DNA from: Caecitellus pseudoparvulus
Taxonomy: Eukaryota > Bigyra: Bicosoecida
DNA length: 64,000 nucleotides
Direction: 5' to 3'
Assembly (NCBI GenBank): GCA_965644315.1
Contig: CBFFRQ010000043.1
Location: 682,001 to 746,000 of the forward strand
Within the stretch, counting starts at the first letter, position 1; each line of letters starts with the position of its first letter. Below, one piece after another: positions 41,614 through 52,614 of the stretch. Under the pieces are notes generated by a model. The model ran no database searches and was not told the DNA's origin. It worked only from the letters and a program-made list of their open reading frames with translations. The position numbers and the translations under genes were made by a program.

Positions 41614-44600
41614 ATGGACATGGAGGGGGGCGAACAAGGTGATGAGTGGGGGGGTGATCTCTTTGAAGCATGCAGCCGGGACGACGTCGACCGTGTGGAG
41701 GAGCTGCTGTCAGGCGGGGTGCAGCCGGATGACCGACGAGGGTGTGGGGAAACAGCACTGCACGTCTGTGGTGCGTCCCGCGGCTCCAGGCCTTCCCCGC
41801 ACACTGCAAGCGCCGATCAACCCATGCCCTACACTGTGCACAGCTCGATTTGGGTCGGCCTACTGCGCTGAGGCGCTCATCGCGTCTGGTGCGGACGTGT
41901 GTGCCTGCGACCTGGAATCTCGGTGGACGCCGCTGCACCTTGCGCTGTACAGCGGCAACGCGGGTGTGGCGCTGGTCCTTGCAGCTGCCCTGCAGAGCCG
42001 GCTGTCCCACAGTGGCTCCGACGCCCCGCCCTCTGCGGCAGGACCGTGGGCATTCAGCGTGGCTCCGCCCCACACGGCGGCCGGGCCGGACTCCAGCGCC
42101 AGCCGAGCCCTTGCCCGGGCACTGCACGGCCAGCCAGTGCCTGGCCCGCTGCCCCAGCCGCCCTCCAGGGCGACCAAGCGGGCTGGCATGCCTGCCAACG
42201 CGCCCACCCACCTTCTGGACTTCCAGGGCTGCTATCCTCTGGATGTGGCCGCTGGACGCCTGACGCCGTGGCTGCAGTGGAGCAGGGGTGCTATGGCCCT
42301 GGCCTGTGCGAAGGGCCCCCACAGCAGCCACGTGGCAAGCCTGGTGGATCGGTGGAACACCCTTGTGGCCAGCTGCCCACTTGGCACTGGGGAGTGCCTG
42401 CCGCTGGACCCGTTGTGGCCTCAGCGCACGCGGCCACGTGCCGACACCGCCGGCTCCTTCGGGTACGCGCCGGATTCAGATGCCTCCTCGGCATGTTCAG
42501 GCAGCTCAGAGGAGGAGGCGGGGAGAGGAGCTGCAGCTGGGCCTGGGGAGGGGCAGCCGCTGCAGCGCCTCCCGTGGACCACCCAGGTGCGGTCCTGCGG
42601 TCAGCGCCGCGCACAGCTCGGCCTACCCCCAGGCACAGCCCCCTCTGTGGCCCACTTCCGCACCGTTTCCTCCCTGTCTGGCTCTGGGGACGCAAGGGTG
42701 TCACACAGCCCCCTGGCCCCCGTCGCCATCTGCGCCGTGTCTGCTGGACACGCGCACTCCCTGGCCCTGGACGTGACGGGGCGAGTGTGGGCGTGGGGTG
42801 TGGGGAGCAAGGGACAGTTGGGGTGTGGAGGGGGGGTGGACCACCCCTTCCCCACCCCAGTGCAGCAGGCAGGCGGTGTTCGCATGCTGGCTGTGGCTGC
42901 CGGTGGGGCACACTCCTTGGCTGTGGACTCAGAGGGAGGCATGTGGGGCTGGGGCTGCAACGCTGATGGCGCACTGATGCTGGGCAAGGGTGCAGCCTCC
43001 CAAGTTGACACTCCAAGCCGTGTTTCGGGCGCTCTGGGGCGAGGCGGGGCAGGCGTGGCGTGGGGCGTCGTGGCCGTCGCTGCTGGCACGAGGCACTCCG
43101 TTGCAGTCACAGACCGTGGCCAGGCGTGGTGTGCGGGGGCCAACGAGGAGGGGCAGTGCGGCGTGTCCCTGAGTCACAAGGGGCAAGGCGCCGAGTCGAA
43201 GTGCGTCGTGGTGCCGCATTGTGTCGTTTCCAGTGGCGTCGTCGGGTGTGCGGCGGGGCCCGCTGTTACCCTGCTGCAGCTGTCAGGAGGGGGGGTGCTG
43301 CAAGTGGGAGGGGGGGGTCACACGCCACGTGGCGTGACGTTGGACGCAGATGCCGCCCAAGCTGCTGAAGCCGCGGAAGCCAGGAGCGCGTCCCTGCCCC
43401 TGCCCGTCTCCAACCTCGGCACCATGCGAGGCGGGGTGTACCGCCGCGAAGTGGGGCAGGTGTCCCCGCCCAGCAACAGTGGAGCCACCGGCCCCTTCAC
43501 GTCCGGCCCCCGCTGCGCACGCAGAGTCCCCCTGCCTCCTGCTGCCGCACTGCCAGTGAGCCACTGCCTCCCATCTGGCACGGCCTGGATGACACGGGAG
43601 GGGGGTGCCTCGTCGTGGAGTGGTGGATGGACGGCTGGCCAAGCACGCCAAGCTCTGGGCGCTGGTGAGTGGCAGTCAGGCCGGCGCTTCGGGCGCTCGG
43701 CACAGGTGGTGGCACTTGCAGCAGGGGGCGACTCCTGCCTGGCGCTGGATGAGGAGGGCGGCGTGTGGGAGTGGTCCGTCCGTGATGCCACGCCAGTGGG
43801 CACTCGCAACGCAGCACTGCGCAGAGCTGGGCAACGGGCCGTGGCCATCGCAGCAGGGGGCGGGGGCGTGCGGGGGGCCGTCACCATCGCGGGGGATGTC
43901 CTCACGTGGGGCACTGGGCCCGCGTCTGGCCACGCTGGCAGTGGGCCCATCTCAGTGCCCACCCGCCTCCCTGACGTGGCGCAAGCGGTTGGCTTGGCCA
44001 TGGGCGCCTGCCACACCCTCCTCCTCACGGCCACTGCACTGCCAGCCCTCCCAGACATACATGCCGCCTCAGTTGAAGCGTGCGTGTGCAACGGCTGGGA
44101 AGACGGGCTGTCTGAGGCGGTGCAGGTGACGCAGGCGGACACGCACGCGTTCCCGGAACACGACCAGGGGTCATGCTCGTTCAGTGACAGCAGCTCCAGC
44201 TCCAGCTCCAGTGATGAGGAGGAAGATGACGACGTGTGGAGTGCCTTCGACGACGAGATGGCGTTCCTCACCATGCCCTCGTCTGACCTGCATGCACCTG
44301 CCGGCGCGCCGGGCAACGAGTTGGAAGGGGGCAGCCCAGGGCGTTGGGCAGGCAATGGTGGGATGCCCAGACCCCGCTCAGCACTTGCTGTGGTGTCTAG
44401 GTCTCGCCGCAACTACGCTGGGCGCAAGCGAGGGCGAGCAAAGCGCCACCGAGCACGGCACCGGGCACGAGCCTCACGTGAGGACACCGCCACTGTCCTG
44501 GCGGAGTGGCAGGGCCTGACGCCTGGCATCCTTCGATCCCCCACCGCAGGCACACCGCGGGTGCAGCTCGCGTCATGGGCGCACTTGGGGGGGGTGGGGC

Positions 44601-46798
44601 AGAAGCAGGGTATCCCCTCCCTCGCCTGGCTGGCTCAGCGGGCTGTCGCCCAGCACACCACCCTGGACTCTGCGGCTGCCGCGCTGGAGGCGGCGGAGGA
44701 GCTGCAAGCCCAGACCCTGGGGGAGTACGTCGGGCGCCTGGTGCACGCCAACCTGCCTGCGATGCTGGTCATGACCAAGGGCGGAGTGCGGGATGCCCTC
44801 ACTGCTGTGGGCGCAGGATTGGCAGGCGGCACGTGGCGCAGTCCGCTGCAACGTGCACACCTGGCAGAAGAGCTGGCGAAAGCGCAAGCCGCTCGAGCAG
44901 GGCACGGCGCTGCGCGTGGCTCTGCCTCGCACGCTGCGGCAGGTCGAGGCGCCAGGGCCGACGTGCAGGGTGGCGAGGGCGGGCCTGCAAGCCCACACTC
45001 TCCACCTGCAGCTCAGGCGCGCGACCACTCTGAGCAGGAACAGCATGGTGTCCAGCAACCCATTGCGACATGCAGCCCCGCCCTTGAGCAGGTGTCATCA
45101 TGCGATGGCGACGCTGCACAGGCGTCGCCTGAGCCTGAGCCGCCGCAGCTGCCCGCTGCTGCCTCGCCGCCACCCCTGCCCAGCACACCCCCACAGCAGC
45201 CCTGGACGCTTCTTGACAGTAGTTCTCCACCTATCTGTGCTGCGGCCTCAGCAGTGAATGTTCTGCCTGGACCGGCTGCCGTGCCACCCCTGTCTTCTGC
45301 TGCCCTGGCCGGCCTGCCACCAGGCACCAAGGCTGCGCTGCGCGTGATATACGAGACCCTGCAGCAGCCAGCAACTGTGTCTCCATCAGCAGAGGCACTG
45401 AACGCCGTGGGCATCTTGCTGCAGCGGTGGAAAAACACCAAGCGCAAGCTGGTCGGGGCCTGTGCAGCTGCAGTGCAGGCGGCTGAGTTGGGTGCTGCGC
45501 CCCCCACTGCCGAGACGCTCCGAGGACTGATCAGTGGGGTCGCAGGCGCGGCACAGGGTTTCGATGCCAGGTGGCGCCGTGTGGCGCTGCGAGGTGCTGT
45601 CGCGTGGGAGCTCTGGTCCCTCGCCCCAGTCCTCCGGCGCGTCGCGGCCTCAGCTGATACGTGGGCTGCGCTTGTGGACGGGCAAGTGTCCCAGGGCAAG
45701 AGCAGAGCACGTTTCAGGGGGGAGGGGCCGGGCATTGTCCAGGTGCAGGCGCAGCTGTCGCAGCTGGCGCCTCGCCTGGCAGCAGCGCTCAGCGCCATGC
45801 AGGCTCTGGAAGCAGGGGGCTTCACCCTGGCAGCCTTCTCCTGGCAGGCGCCTGGTGGGGCCGCACTGGTCTTAGCAGAGGATGTGGCAGAGGTAGTGAG
45901 TGGCCACAGGTCCCTGCAGACGCTGCCCGGGGCGGGCGGGCTCCCGCCCACTCCAGCTCTGACCCCAGACGTGGCCGGCAGGCCCCCGCCAGTGCCCCCA
46001 CTGAACCTGGGCCAGGGAAGCCAGTCACCCCCTGCAGGAGCCAGCTCCCCTCCCCACTCCCAGCCCAAGCGGCGCCGTGGCAAGCGCAAGGCAGTGCCTC
46101 TTGGTGCAGTCCCCGGCACGGGCGTAGCGTCCACCCCCCCCTCCGTGCCATCCACGCCCCCCCTCCGTGCCAACACGGCGGCGCCCGTGTCCATGAAGCA
46201 GCTGCTGGCGGCGGCGGCGGAAACCAAGCCAGTACCCGCCAGTCCCAACCCAAGCCCGGCGCCCAGCGCATCCAAACACCGTGGGCGCCGGCGTCGGCAG
46301 CAGGCACTGCCCCTGTCCCAGCTGACACCGCCCCAAGACACCAAAGCTGCTGCGTGGCAGACGAGTGTGCCTTCCCGATCGCAGCTGCAGGGCGGGCTGG
46401 GGCGCGGCGCCCGGCCCTCCTTGGCGTCCATCGCCGCGAGCCAGGCCCAGGAGGCGGCAGCTGCCACGGCGGCATCCACACGCCTGGCCCAAGCACGCCT
46501 TGCAGCTGGGCGGGGAGCCAGTGGGGTGCTTGGCAAGAGCCGGCAGTCAGCGTGGGGCCGAGGCCCGGGCAACGCCGGGTCACCCCCCATCCTGGGCCTG
46601 GGAGATGTCGCCGTGATGCAGGCGCTAGCTGCAGAGGAGGAGGCGGCAGCGGCGGCTGAGGCTGCCTCGCTCGCCCTCGCCAAGGCCCTGTCCCAGGAAG
46701 AGGAGCCGGCGACAGGGGGCGGCAGGGGAAGGGGTGGACGCAGCAGGGGAGGGCGGCGGGGGCGCAGTAGGCAAAGGGGCGGCAAAGGCCGCCGTTGA
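41614..46798 (+). CDS. large ankyrin-repeat plus RCC1-repeat protein
   Basis: Exons 41614-41770 and 41844-46798 (73-nt GTGCGT intron, phase 1) give 1703 residues. N-terminal ankyrin repeats span the junction: DLFEACSRDDVDRVEELLSG, GETALHVCARFGSAYCAEAL and RWTPLHLALYSGNAGVALVL. RCC1-type beta-propeller repeats follow (AVSAGHAHSLALDVTGRVWA, then WGVGSKGQLG, and AVAAGGAHSLAVDSEGGMWG). A Ser/Asp/Glu-rich stretch lies near residue 850, and about 750 residues of mostly low-complexity sequence end in a basic Gly/Arg tail. Ankyrin followed by RCC1 also occurs in IBtk and in some kinases, but no BTB or kinase domain is seen here. Likely a scaffold or a guanine-exchange-like regulator; substrate unknown. 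In-frame introns hidden in the long exon cannot be ruled out. Confidence 0.75.
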
Positions 46799-46871
46799 GC
46801 TGTGCAGTGCATTGCAGGCCACTCCAGTGCAGGCGTGTGGCGTGGGCTGGTCCACTCGCGGCAGGGGCGCA

Positions 46872-47754
46872 TCATTCAGAATTCACAGAGTCGGCCCGTG
46901 CCTTCTTGTGCTTCTTGCTGCTCTTGTGCTTCTTGCTACTCTTGCTGCTCTTGTGCTTCTTGCTGCTCTTGCTGCTCTTGCTGCTCTTGCGCTCCACCTT
47001 GGGGCTGGACACGGCCTCCTCCTCCTCGCCGTCGCTCTCGCCTGAGCTGGAGGCTGTGTCGTCCCCCGTGGACACCTGGCTGGAGGTCGCAGCAGGCTCA
47101 CGAGGGCGCTTGGCGCCGCCGACAGGTGCAGCCGTCGCGCCACCCTCGCCTGCTGCCTCGGAAGCCTCCTTGGCCGCCGCCACTTCCTTGCGCCAGACGC
47201 TGAGCTTGGCCTGGTAGGCGTCCTCAAACGGCGCCTTCTCGGCGTCGCTCATGGCCTTCCACAGGCCGCCCGCGTGCTTGGCGATGACGCTGCTGTGCTT
47301 CGTGTTGAGCTCGGCCTGCAACTTCTCGCGCTGCGTGCCCATCCATGACAGGAAGGGCGTGGGTGGGCGCTTGGGGCCCACTCGTGCGGTCTTCTTCTTG
47401 CCGCCACTGCTGTCGCGCTTCGCAAGCTTGGCCTGCAGGGTCTTGGCTTCCTTGGCAGACTTGCGCACGGCCCGCTTCTCCTCCAGTGCATGTGTGCGAA
47501 TGCCCTTGGCCAGTGTGCGCATTTCACTCTTCCTGCACCGGGCGGGGCGTGCAGAGCAAGGGTGCGGGATTTGAGTGCAGACGATGCCAACGGCACGGCG
47601 ATGATCGACGCCTCTCCCCGCCCACGCACAGTGTGTCCAGGTGCTGGATGACAGCCTTGCATGATGCAAGGAGGGTTTCAGAGGTCACGCTGTGCGTCTC
47701 GCTCCTCTCTGTCTTGCCAGCTTCGGAGGCAGAGTCTGCGCTCGCGACGGACAT
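46872..47754 (-). CDS. HMG-box protein
   Basis: Exons 47630-47754 and 46872-47532 (97-nt GTGCGT intron, phase 2) give 261 residues. A single HMG box lies near residues 95-165: PKRPPTPFLSWMGTQREKLQ, then HAGGLWKAMSDAEKAPFEDA and YQAKLSVWRKE. HMG boxes bend DNA or bind it non-specifically. The N-terminal ~90 residues are helical and highly basic (KRAVRKSAKEAKTLQAKLAK). The C-terminus has an acidic Ser/Asp/Glu patch followed by Lys/Ser repeats (KSSKSSKKHK), which would act as a nuclear localisation signal. The gene is convergent with the ankyrin-RCC1 gene (73 bp apart) and divergent from mL41. Confidence 0.88.
46902..46990 (-). repeat. imperfect short tandem repeat encoding Lys/Ser-rich tail
   Basis: Plus-strand sequence is built from CTTCTTG, TGCTCTTG and GTGCTTCTTG units. 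On the minus strand it encodes repeated KSSK and KKHK motifs at the end of the HMG-box protein. It keeps the frame and probably varies in copy number. Confidence 0.85.
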
Positions 47755-47989
47755 TGTGATGCTGTGCTGCTGGCGCTGTCAACTCGGGCAGGGGCACGTC
47801 GGAGGGGCGACGGGGGAAGACGGCAGTAAGGAGCGGCTGGAGCGGAGCAGTAAATTACACAAACTCTGCGCGTGTGTGCTTGCTCACCTCCCCCTCGACT
47901 GCGTGTCTGCCAGCGGCAGAGTCCCGCCTTCCAGCGGAAATTGAGCGCCGTGGCTTGCCCGTCCTTTGCTCCCTCAGGCTCCCTGCACG

Positions 47990-48514
47990 ATGCAGCGGGT
48001 GGCCACCTTCGCGACCCGGGGCAAGTACAGCCGTAGGCAATTCCGCAGGGCACCCCTCGGCTCGAAGCAAGGCAACAAGAGTGCGAGCCACGCCACCCCG
48101 CGCTGCGCTGGTGTTTCGGGCTTGGCACTCCCCCGCCTCCTCCGCAGACTTCTTGAAAGGCACAGGCGGCAGGAGAATAGGGCACCACACCACAAAGGGT
48201 GCGCATGGCCACTCTTCCAGCTTGCGTTCCAGCGGCACACCCAGCCTGCCGCTCCCCTGCCAGGCCGATATGTCGTTCTGCCTCACCGCACGCTGGAGAT
48301 CTCAGCGCCCAGCCTGGAGGGCTTCACAGTGCGTGCCCCGCAGCAGGGCTCAGCCTGCAGCCACATGGCACAGCCCATGCGCCCACTCCCCTCTGCGCAG
48401 CTCACGCCCTACGTGCCGTACTCCGCACCCCACGTGACGGCGCCACCACACTCTGTGGCAGATGTCTTGGCCAGCGCTGAAGCTGCTGAGGCAGTGCCTG
48501 GGGAGAGCAGGTGA
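47990..48514 (+). CDS. MRPL41: mitochondrial large-subunit ribosomal protein mL41
   Basis: Four small exons, 47990-48080, 48148-48198, 48264-48328 and 48401-48514, give 106 residues. After splicing the core reads LGSKQGNKNFLKGTGGRRIG, then HHTTKGRYVVLPHRTLEIS and SLEGFTLTPYVPYSAP. This follows yeast MRPL27 and human mL41 (KQGNK...KGT...GRHTKxG and DLTGFKLKPYVSY). The start MQRVATFATRGKYSRRQFRR suits mitochondrial import. The gene was missed by simple frame scanning because its exons are short (one is 51 nt), but all phases agree. It ends 5 bp from the convergent HslV gene. Confidence 0.88.
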   Translation: MQRVATFATRGKYSRRQFRRAPLGSKQGNKSASHATPRCAGVSGLALPRLLRRLLERHRRQENRAPHHKGCAWPLFQLAFQRHTQPAAPLPGRYVVLPHRTLEISAPSLEGFTVRAPQQGSACSHMAQPMRPLPSAQLTPYVPYSAPHVTAPPHSVADVLASAEAAEAVPGESR

Positions 48515-48519
48515 ATGCA

Positions 48520-49227
48520 TTACTCAGATTTCTCCGCGGAGGCGTGCGTGATGATGTCCATCTCGTCCTTCACGAAGCAGTGGTTGGTGTACACACACAT
48601 GTCCCCTGCAATGGTCATGGCGCGCTCAGCGATCTCCATGGCGGAGTGGTCGCTGTCCAGCAGTGCCCGGGCTGCGGCAGTGGCGAAGGGCGACCCGGAG
48701 CCGATGGCCATCACGCCATCCACGGGCTCCAGCACGTCGCCATTCCCCGTCACCTCCAGCGTCACCTCCTCGTTGGCCACGATGAGGGCTGCCTCCAGGC
48801 GCCGCATGTACCGCTCTGTGCGCCAGTCCTTGGCCAGCTCCACGCAGGCGCGCGCCAGCTGGTGGCTGTACTGCTCCAGCTTGGACTCCAGGCGCTCCAG
48901 GAGCGCCATGGCGTCTGCTGTGGCGCCGGCGAAGCCGACGATGACCTTGCCGTCCCCGATGCGGCGCACCTTGGTCGCATTGGGCTTCACCACCATGTTG
49001 CCAGCTGTCATCTGCCCGTCCCCCACGACAGCCAGCTTCCCCCCCTTGCGCACGGAGAGGATGGTGGTAGCGTAGCGCGGCGCCCCCACACCACCGTGCG
49101 CGAAGCCAGACGCATCCAGCACATAGCCTTGGTGCGCAGCAGGCATGCCACTCAGACAGGCTTGAGGGGCATGCTGGAGGCTTGCTGCGACACGTCGCAG
49201 CGGTGCTCGCAACGCTGCTGTCAACAT
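48520..49227 (-). CDS. HSLV: mitochondrial HslV (ClpQ) peptidase subunit
   Basis: A single exon encodes 235 residues. HslV is the bacterial-type proteasome ancestor that pairs with the HslU ATPase. The sequence follows bacterial Hsl[21 protein letters not shown], then [56 protein letters not shown] and [17 protein letters not shown]. The catalytic threonine is T54, exposed when the 53-residue leader (basic, Ala/Arg-rich, mitochondrial in type) is cleaved. Its closeness to bacterial HslV fits mitochondrial descent. The gene is known from kinetoplastids, apicomplexans and various algae and lost in animals and fungi. HslU should be encoded elsewhere. Ends in TAA. Confidence 0.95.
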   Translation of the reverse strand: MLTAALRAPLRRVAASLQHAPQACLSGMPAAHQGYVLDASGFAHGGVGAPRYATTILSVRKGGKLAVVGDGQMTAGNMVVKPNATKVRRIGDGKVIVGFAGATADAMALLERLESKLEQYSHQLARACVELAKDWRTERYMRRLEAALIVANEEVTLEVTGNGDVLEPVDGVMAIGSGSPFATAAARALLDSDHSAMEIAERAMTIAGDMCVYTNHCFVKDEMDIITHASAEKSE

Positions 49228-49452
49228 GCCGGCAATCTTGTGACGTGGTCTGTGCCGAAACGCTGGTGGCGAGCTGGCCAGGTAGTGCTGACAGAGCGAG
49301 GAAGCATTGAGCGCGACAAGGGTGGCAGACGTAAAGAGAAGGTGAAATGTGGTGCCCATGGTCTGACTGTGTACGCCTGCGAGGTTTCCATTGCGCACCG
49401 ACGGCGCCGGCAAGGGCAGCTGGCGTTTCACTGCGCGTGGCAGGCATGCATT

Positions 49453-50498
49453 CTAATCCTCCTTCAAGTCAAAGACCTCCTTCTGGATGCCGGCAGAGGT
49501 CATGACGACGATTTCCACGGCGTCTCCCGTGTAAATGTCTCGCTCGCCTGCCGTGATGAACGCCTCCTTGATAACACGCACGGCCTCCTCTGGCGTCAGC
49601 TCAGGCGCAGCATCGGTGCGAGTGCGGTGGCCCACCAAGTTGTCCAGGAGGGGGATGATGAGCTTCTGCCCTGCGCCCTGAGCGGCGTACTTGACCTCCT
49701 CGTAAGAACCCACTGCGTCGTACGTGAACACCTTCCCGTTGCCCTCCTTGTCCAGCCCAGCCACGACGTTGAAGGCGTAGTAGGGGAAGAAGCGGCGACC
49801 GTACAGTGTCGTGCTCAGCATCTGTGCCAGGGCGGAGGCCGACATGTCCGAGCCGTGGTCGTGCTCGTACATGTCCACGTGTGTGTGCAGGGTCTTGTGC
49901 AGGGTGGCCACGTCCGTCCAGCAGCCGCCAGTGGCCACAGCCACCGTATCATTGCTGCGTGAAGGGGGGGGTGACGCGAAGTGTGTGCCGTAGCTGCCGC
50001 CCACAGGTGCGACGGGCAACTCACAGCTGGGCGATCTTGGACACGTTGCGGGAGAGAATGGAGTAGCCCTTGGACAGGCGCGTATCGGCAGCGATCAGAG
50101 CGAAGCCCTTGCCGGCCAGTCCCAGTGCAGTGCTGTGCAGGCACAACGCAGGTTGGAGGTGAGCCAGTCCCACAGTCAGCACGAGCGCCACTGCGCCACG
50201 CACCCGCCGTTGAACTCGTATGGCTGGAACTGCGCGTGCTGCTTGCCATCAGCAGCAGTCCTGCGCAGTGGAGTGAGCAGGCAACGTGCGGGGGACCTGC
50301 TGTGCGCCCTGGCGTGGCGAGGCAACGTACTCCTGGCCTGCCGACAGCGGCACGGCACCTTCAGAGCTCCACAGGCAAGGTGCTCTGCGCACACGGGGCT
50401 TGGTGTGAGCTGACATCGGGCTGCCTTGTGCAGACACGCGGGGGCTGTGGGTCTCACCCTTGCATTGCCGTCGTGGGCGCTGCTGTGGCGGCTGCCAT
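49453..50498 (-). CDS. PSMB1: 20S proteasome subunit beta-6 (PSMB1)
   Basis: Four exons, 50458-50498, 50204-50260, 50025-50132 and 49453-49954, give 235 residues. The subunit identity is shown by FQPYEFNGGTALGLAGKGFA, AADTRLSKGYSILSRN, MLSTTLYGRRFFPYYAFNVV, VGSYEEVKYAAQGAGQKLII, PLLDNLVGH and GERDIYTGDAVEIVV. These match PSMB1, a non-catalytic beta subunit of the 20S core. The short N-terminus (MAAATAAPTTAMQ) is encoded by a 41-nt first exon and is the least certain part. The neighbouring gene, HslV, is a distant cousin of the same fold and on the same strand. They are unrelated in origin here: one is nuclear-cytosolic, the other mitochondrial. Confidence 0.93.
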
Positions 50499-50971
50499 GA
50501 CTGACAACCAGCGTTGAGGGGTGAAACGCCAGGCGGACCGGCCACGCACTGGCGAGGCTTGATACAGGCAGACCCACAGAGGCAGACAGGGGTGGCGGAG
50601 GGAGGCTGATTAGAGTGTTTTGGAACGTTCAGCTAGCTTGCTGCCCCACGCCCACCCCTGGACGTGGCCATGCAGCCTGCAAGGGGGTCACAGCGGCGGG
50701 CTTTGCCAGCTTGCTGCAGCCTGCGGGACCCGTCAGAGCAGGCGCACCCCCCTCCCACCGGCCAGTGCCATTCGAACACAGCGAACCATGACAGACCACT
50801 GTGCTGGCCACTCCCCACGTGCCCGCAACTCGCTGCTGACAAGCTGTAGGCTGCCCAGCCAGCTGCACCATCACTGCACCACCCCCGCCGCCATCAGCGT
50901 GGGAGCTCCCGGCACGCCAGCAGGCAACCGCGAGCCACTCCTGTCCTGCCGACGCCCGTGAATCCAGCAAC
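50499..50971. promoter_or_regulatory. divergent intergenic region, proteasome beta-6 / Rieske
   Basis: A 473-nt promoter region between two divergently transcribed genes. Overlapping frames on both strands have no family resemblance. No other element recognised. Confidence 0.4.
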
Positions 50972-51857
50972 ATGCTGCGCACAGCCGTCCGAGCAGCCTC
51001 CGTGGCCTCCAGGGCCGCCACACGCGTGCCCTGCGTCGGTGCGTGGGGCGCTTCACATTCCGCACTGTGTTACGCCGCACCTGCGTTCGTGCAGGGCAGC
51101 GCTGCATCGCGCCGCGGGCGCACGCCGCCAACACCACTCCTTGCCTCACTGAGCATCTCCTGTCCCCCTGTGCAGCCCCCATGTCCACGGGAGCGACGGA
51201 TGAGGTGATGAAGAAGCTTGGTGCAGACTACGGCAGCGCCGACACCTACTTCGACACTGCTCGCCAGGCACCCGGTGACCACACCGAGAAGCGCGCCTTC
51301 ACCTACTTCGTGCTGGGTGGTGCTCGCTTCCTGTACGCCTCTGCCGTCCGCGTCGCCGTCGTGCGCACGCTGGCCACGCTGTCGGCCTCTGCTGATGTCC
51401 TCGCCTTGGCCAACTTGGAGGTGGACCTGAAGGCAGTGCAGCCTGGGGAGTGCATCACCGTCAAGTGGCGCGGCAAGCCCGTCTTCGTCAAGCACCGCAC
51501 AGAGGACCAAATCGCCGAGGTGGCTGCCCCCCTGCAGGGCCTGCGCGACCCCCAGACTGATGCGGAGCGCACACAGGACCCCAAGTGGTGCGTGAGCCAC
51601 CAGCTCGCGCCCCCGCCTCTGGCCTCGCCCAGGCACACACGCCCCTCTTTCTCTCACACAGGCTCGTCGTGCTGGGCATCTGCACCCACCTGGGCTGCGT
51701 CCCCATCGCCAACGCCGGCAACTTCAAGGGCTGGTTCTGCCCCTGCCACGGCTCACACTACGACGGCTCGGGCCGCATCCGCCAGGGCCCCGCACCCCTC
51801 AACCTGGAGGTGCCCCCCTACAAATTCGTCGGTGGTGACAAGCTCATCCTGGGCTAA
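50972..51857 (+). CDS. UQCRFS1: mitochondrial Rieske iron-sulfur protein of complex III
   Basis: Three exons, 50972-51038, 51176-51587 and 51662-51857, give 224 residues. Rieske carries electrons from ubiquinol to cytochrome c1. The 2Fe-2S ligands are in CTHLGC and CPCHGSHYD, followed by [19 protein letters not shown]. The membrane anchor region ([20 protein letters not shown]) and hinge precede the head domain [20 protein letters not shown]. The N-terminus ([20 protein letters not shown]) is a mitochondrial presequence. The first intron (137 nt) is the least certain; its interior has other possible acceptors. The [10 protein letters not shown] block agrees with mitochondrial rather than plastid (PetC) Rieske. 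Confidence 0.94.
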
Positions 51858-52614
51858 AGTGTCGCCAGCCAATGCACTCCAAAACGCGCGCCCGTGGCCA
51901 CCACGGCATCAGGCCGGCCACGTCCCGAGGAGGCCTGGCAGCCCAGCACCGCACCCTCAACAGCTGCCTGGGGTGTGACTTGTTCGCAAGACGACGACGG
52001 CGAGAGGGCAGCCAGGCATGCAGCTGGCTGTCGTGTGGAGCCAAGTCAGAGCCCAGTCCTCGCCCCAGGTGCGCTTGCCAGCACACAACAGCTGCATGGG
52101 TCAAAACCCTCCCCCACTACACTTTGTGCCCCAGCCCGGCCCATCACAGCCCTGTGCTCCCCTGCTGCCTTGCCTTCGCGCTGCCGACCGCGCAGTTGCA
52201 GGCGTGTCGCTGTGCGACATCACTGTCTGGGAAGCCAGCGGCCTCCTGCCGCCTCCCAGGCTGTCCCCGAAGCAATTACAGGTGCGTCAAGAGATTCGCT
52301 CTTGGTTTATGTTTTCATTTTCTGCTCGCACGCGTTACCTTGCGCGGCTTCGTTGTCGGTGCATGCTGTCAAAAGCCGCTGCGGCACCCATCCCCGCGCA
52401 AGGCCCCTGCAGCGTGTGCTCCCTGCGCCAGCCAGGCTTCGCGCCTGTGGCAACTCTGTGGCTGCCTCGGCGGGGAGGCGGCGCTGGCAGGTTTGGTCCC
52501 CCAGCCTGCACCTGCCGCAGAGGCGGCTTTGTCCCTGTCGAAGTGCAGCTTGCATCACCCCGCCCAGCACCCCCCGCACACAGCCGCGCCACGCTTCCAC
52601 CCGCAGTGTGAAGC
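51858..52614. promoter_or_regulatory. intergenic / possible 5' UTR region before the coiled-coil gene
   Basis: A 757-nt gap. All three plus-strand frames stay open for 590-750 nt, but none shows family resemblance or stable codon preference, so I do not call a gene. A GTGCGT donor at 52282 and a CCACCCGCAG acceptor ending at 52606 could form a 5' UTR intron of the downstream gene. Confidence 0.35.

Noticed and set aside
46902-46990. Possible CRISPR or satellite array
   Set aside because: The units are 7-10 nt, contiguous and in frame with the Lys/Ser tail of the HMG protein, so this is a coding microsatellite.
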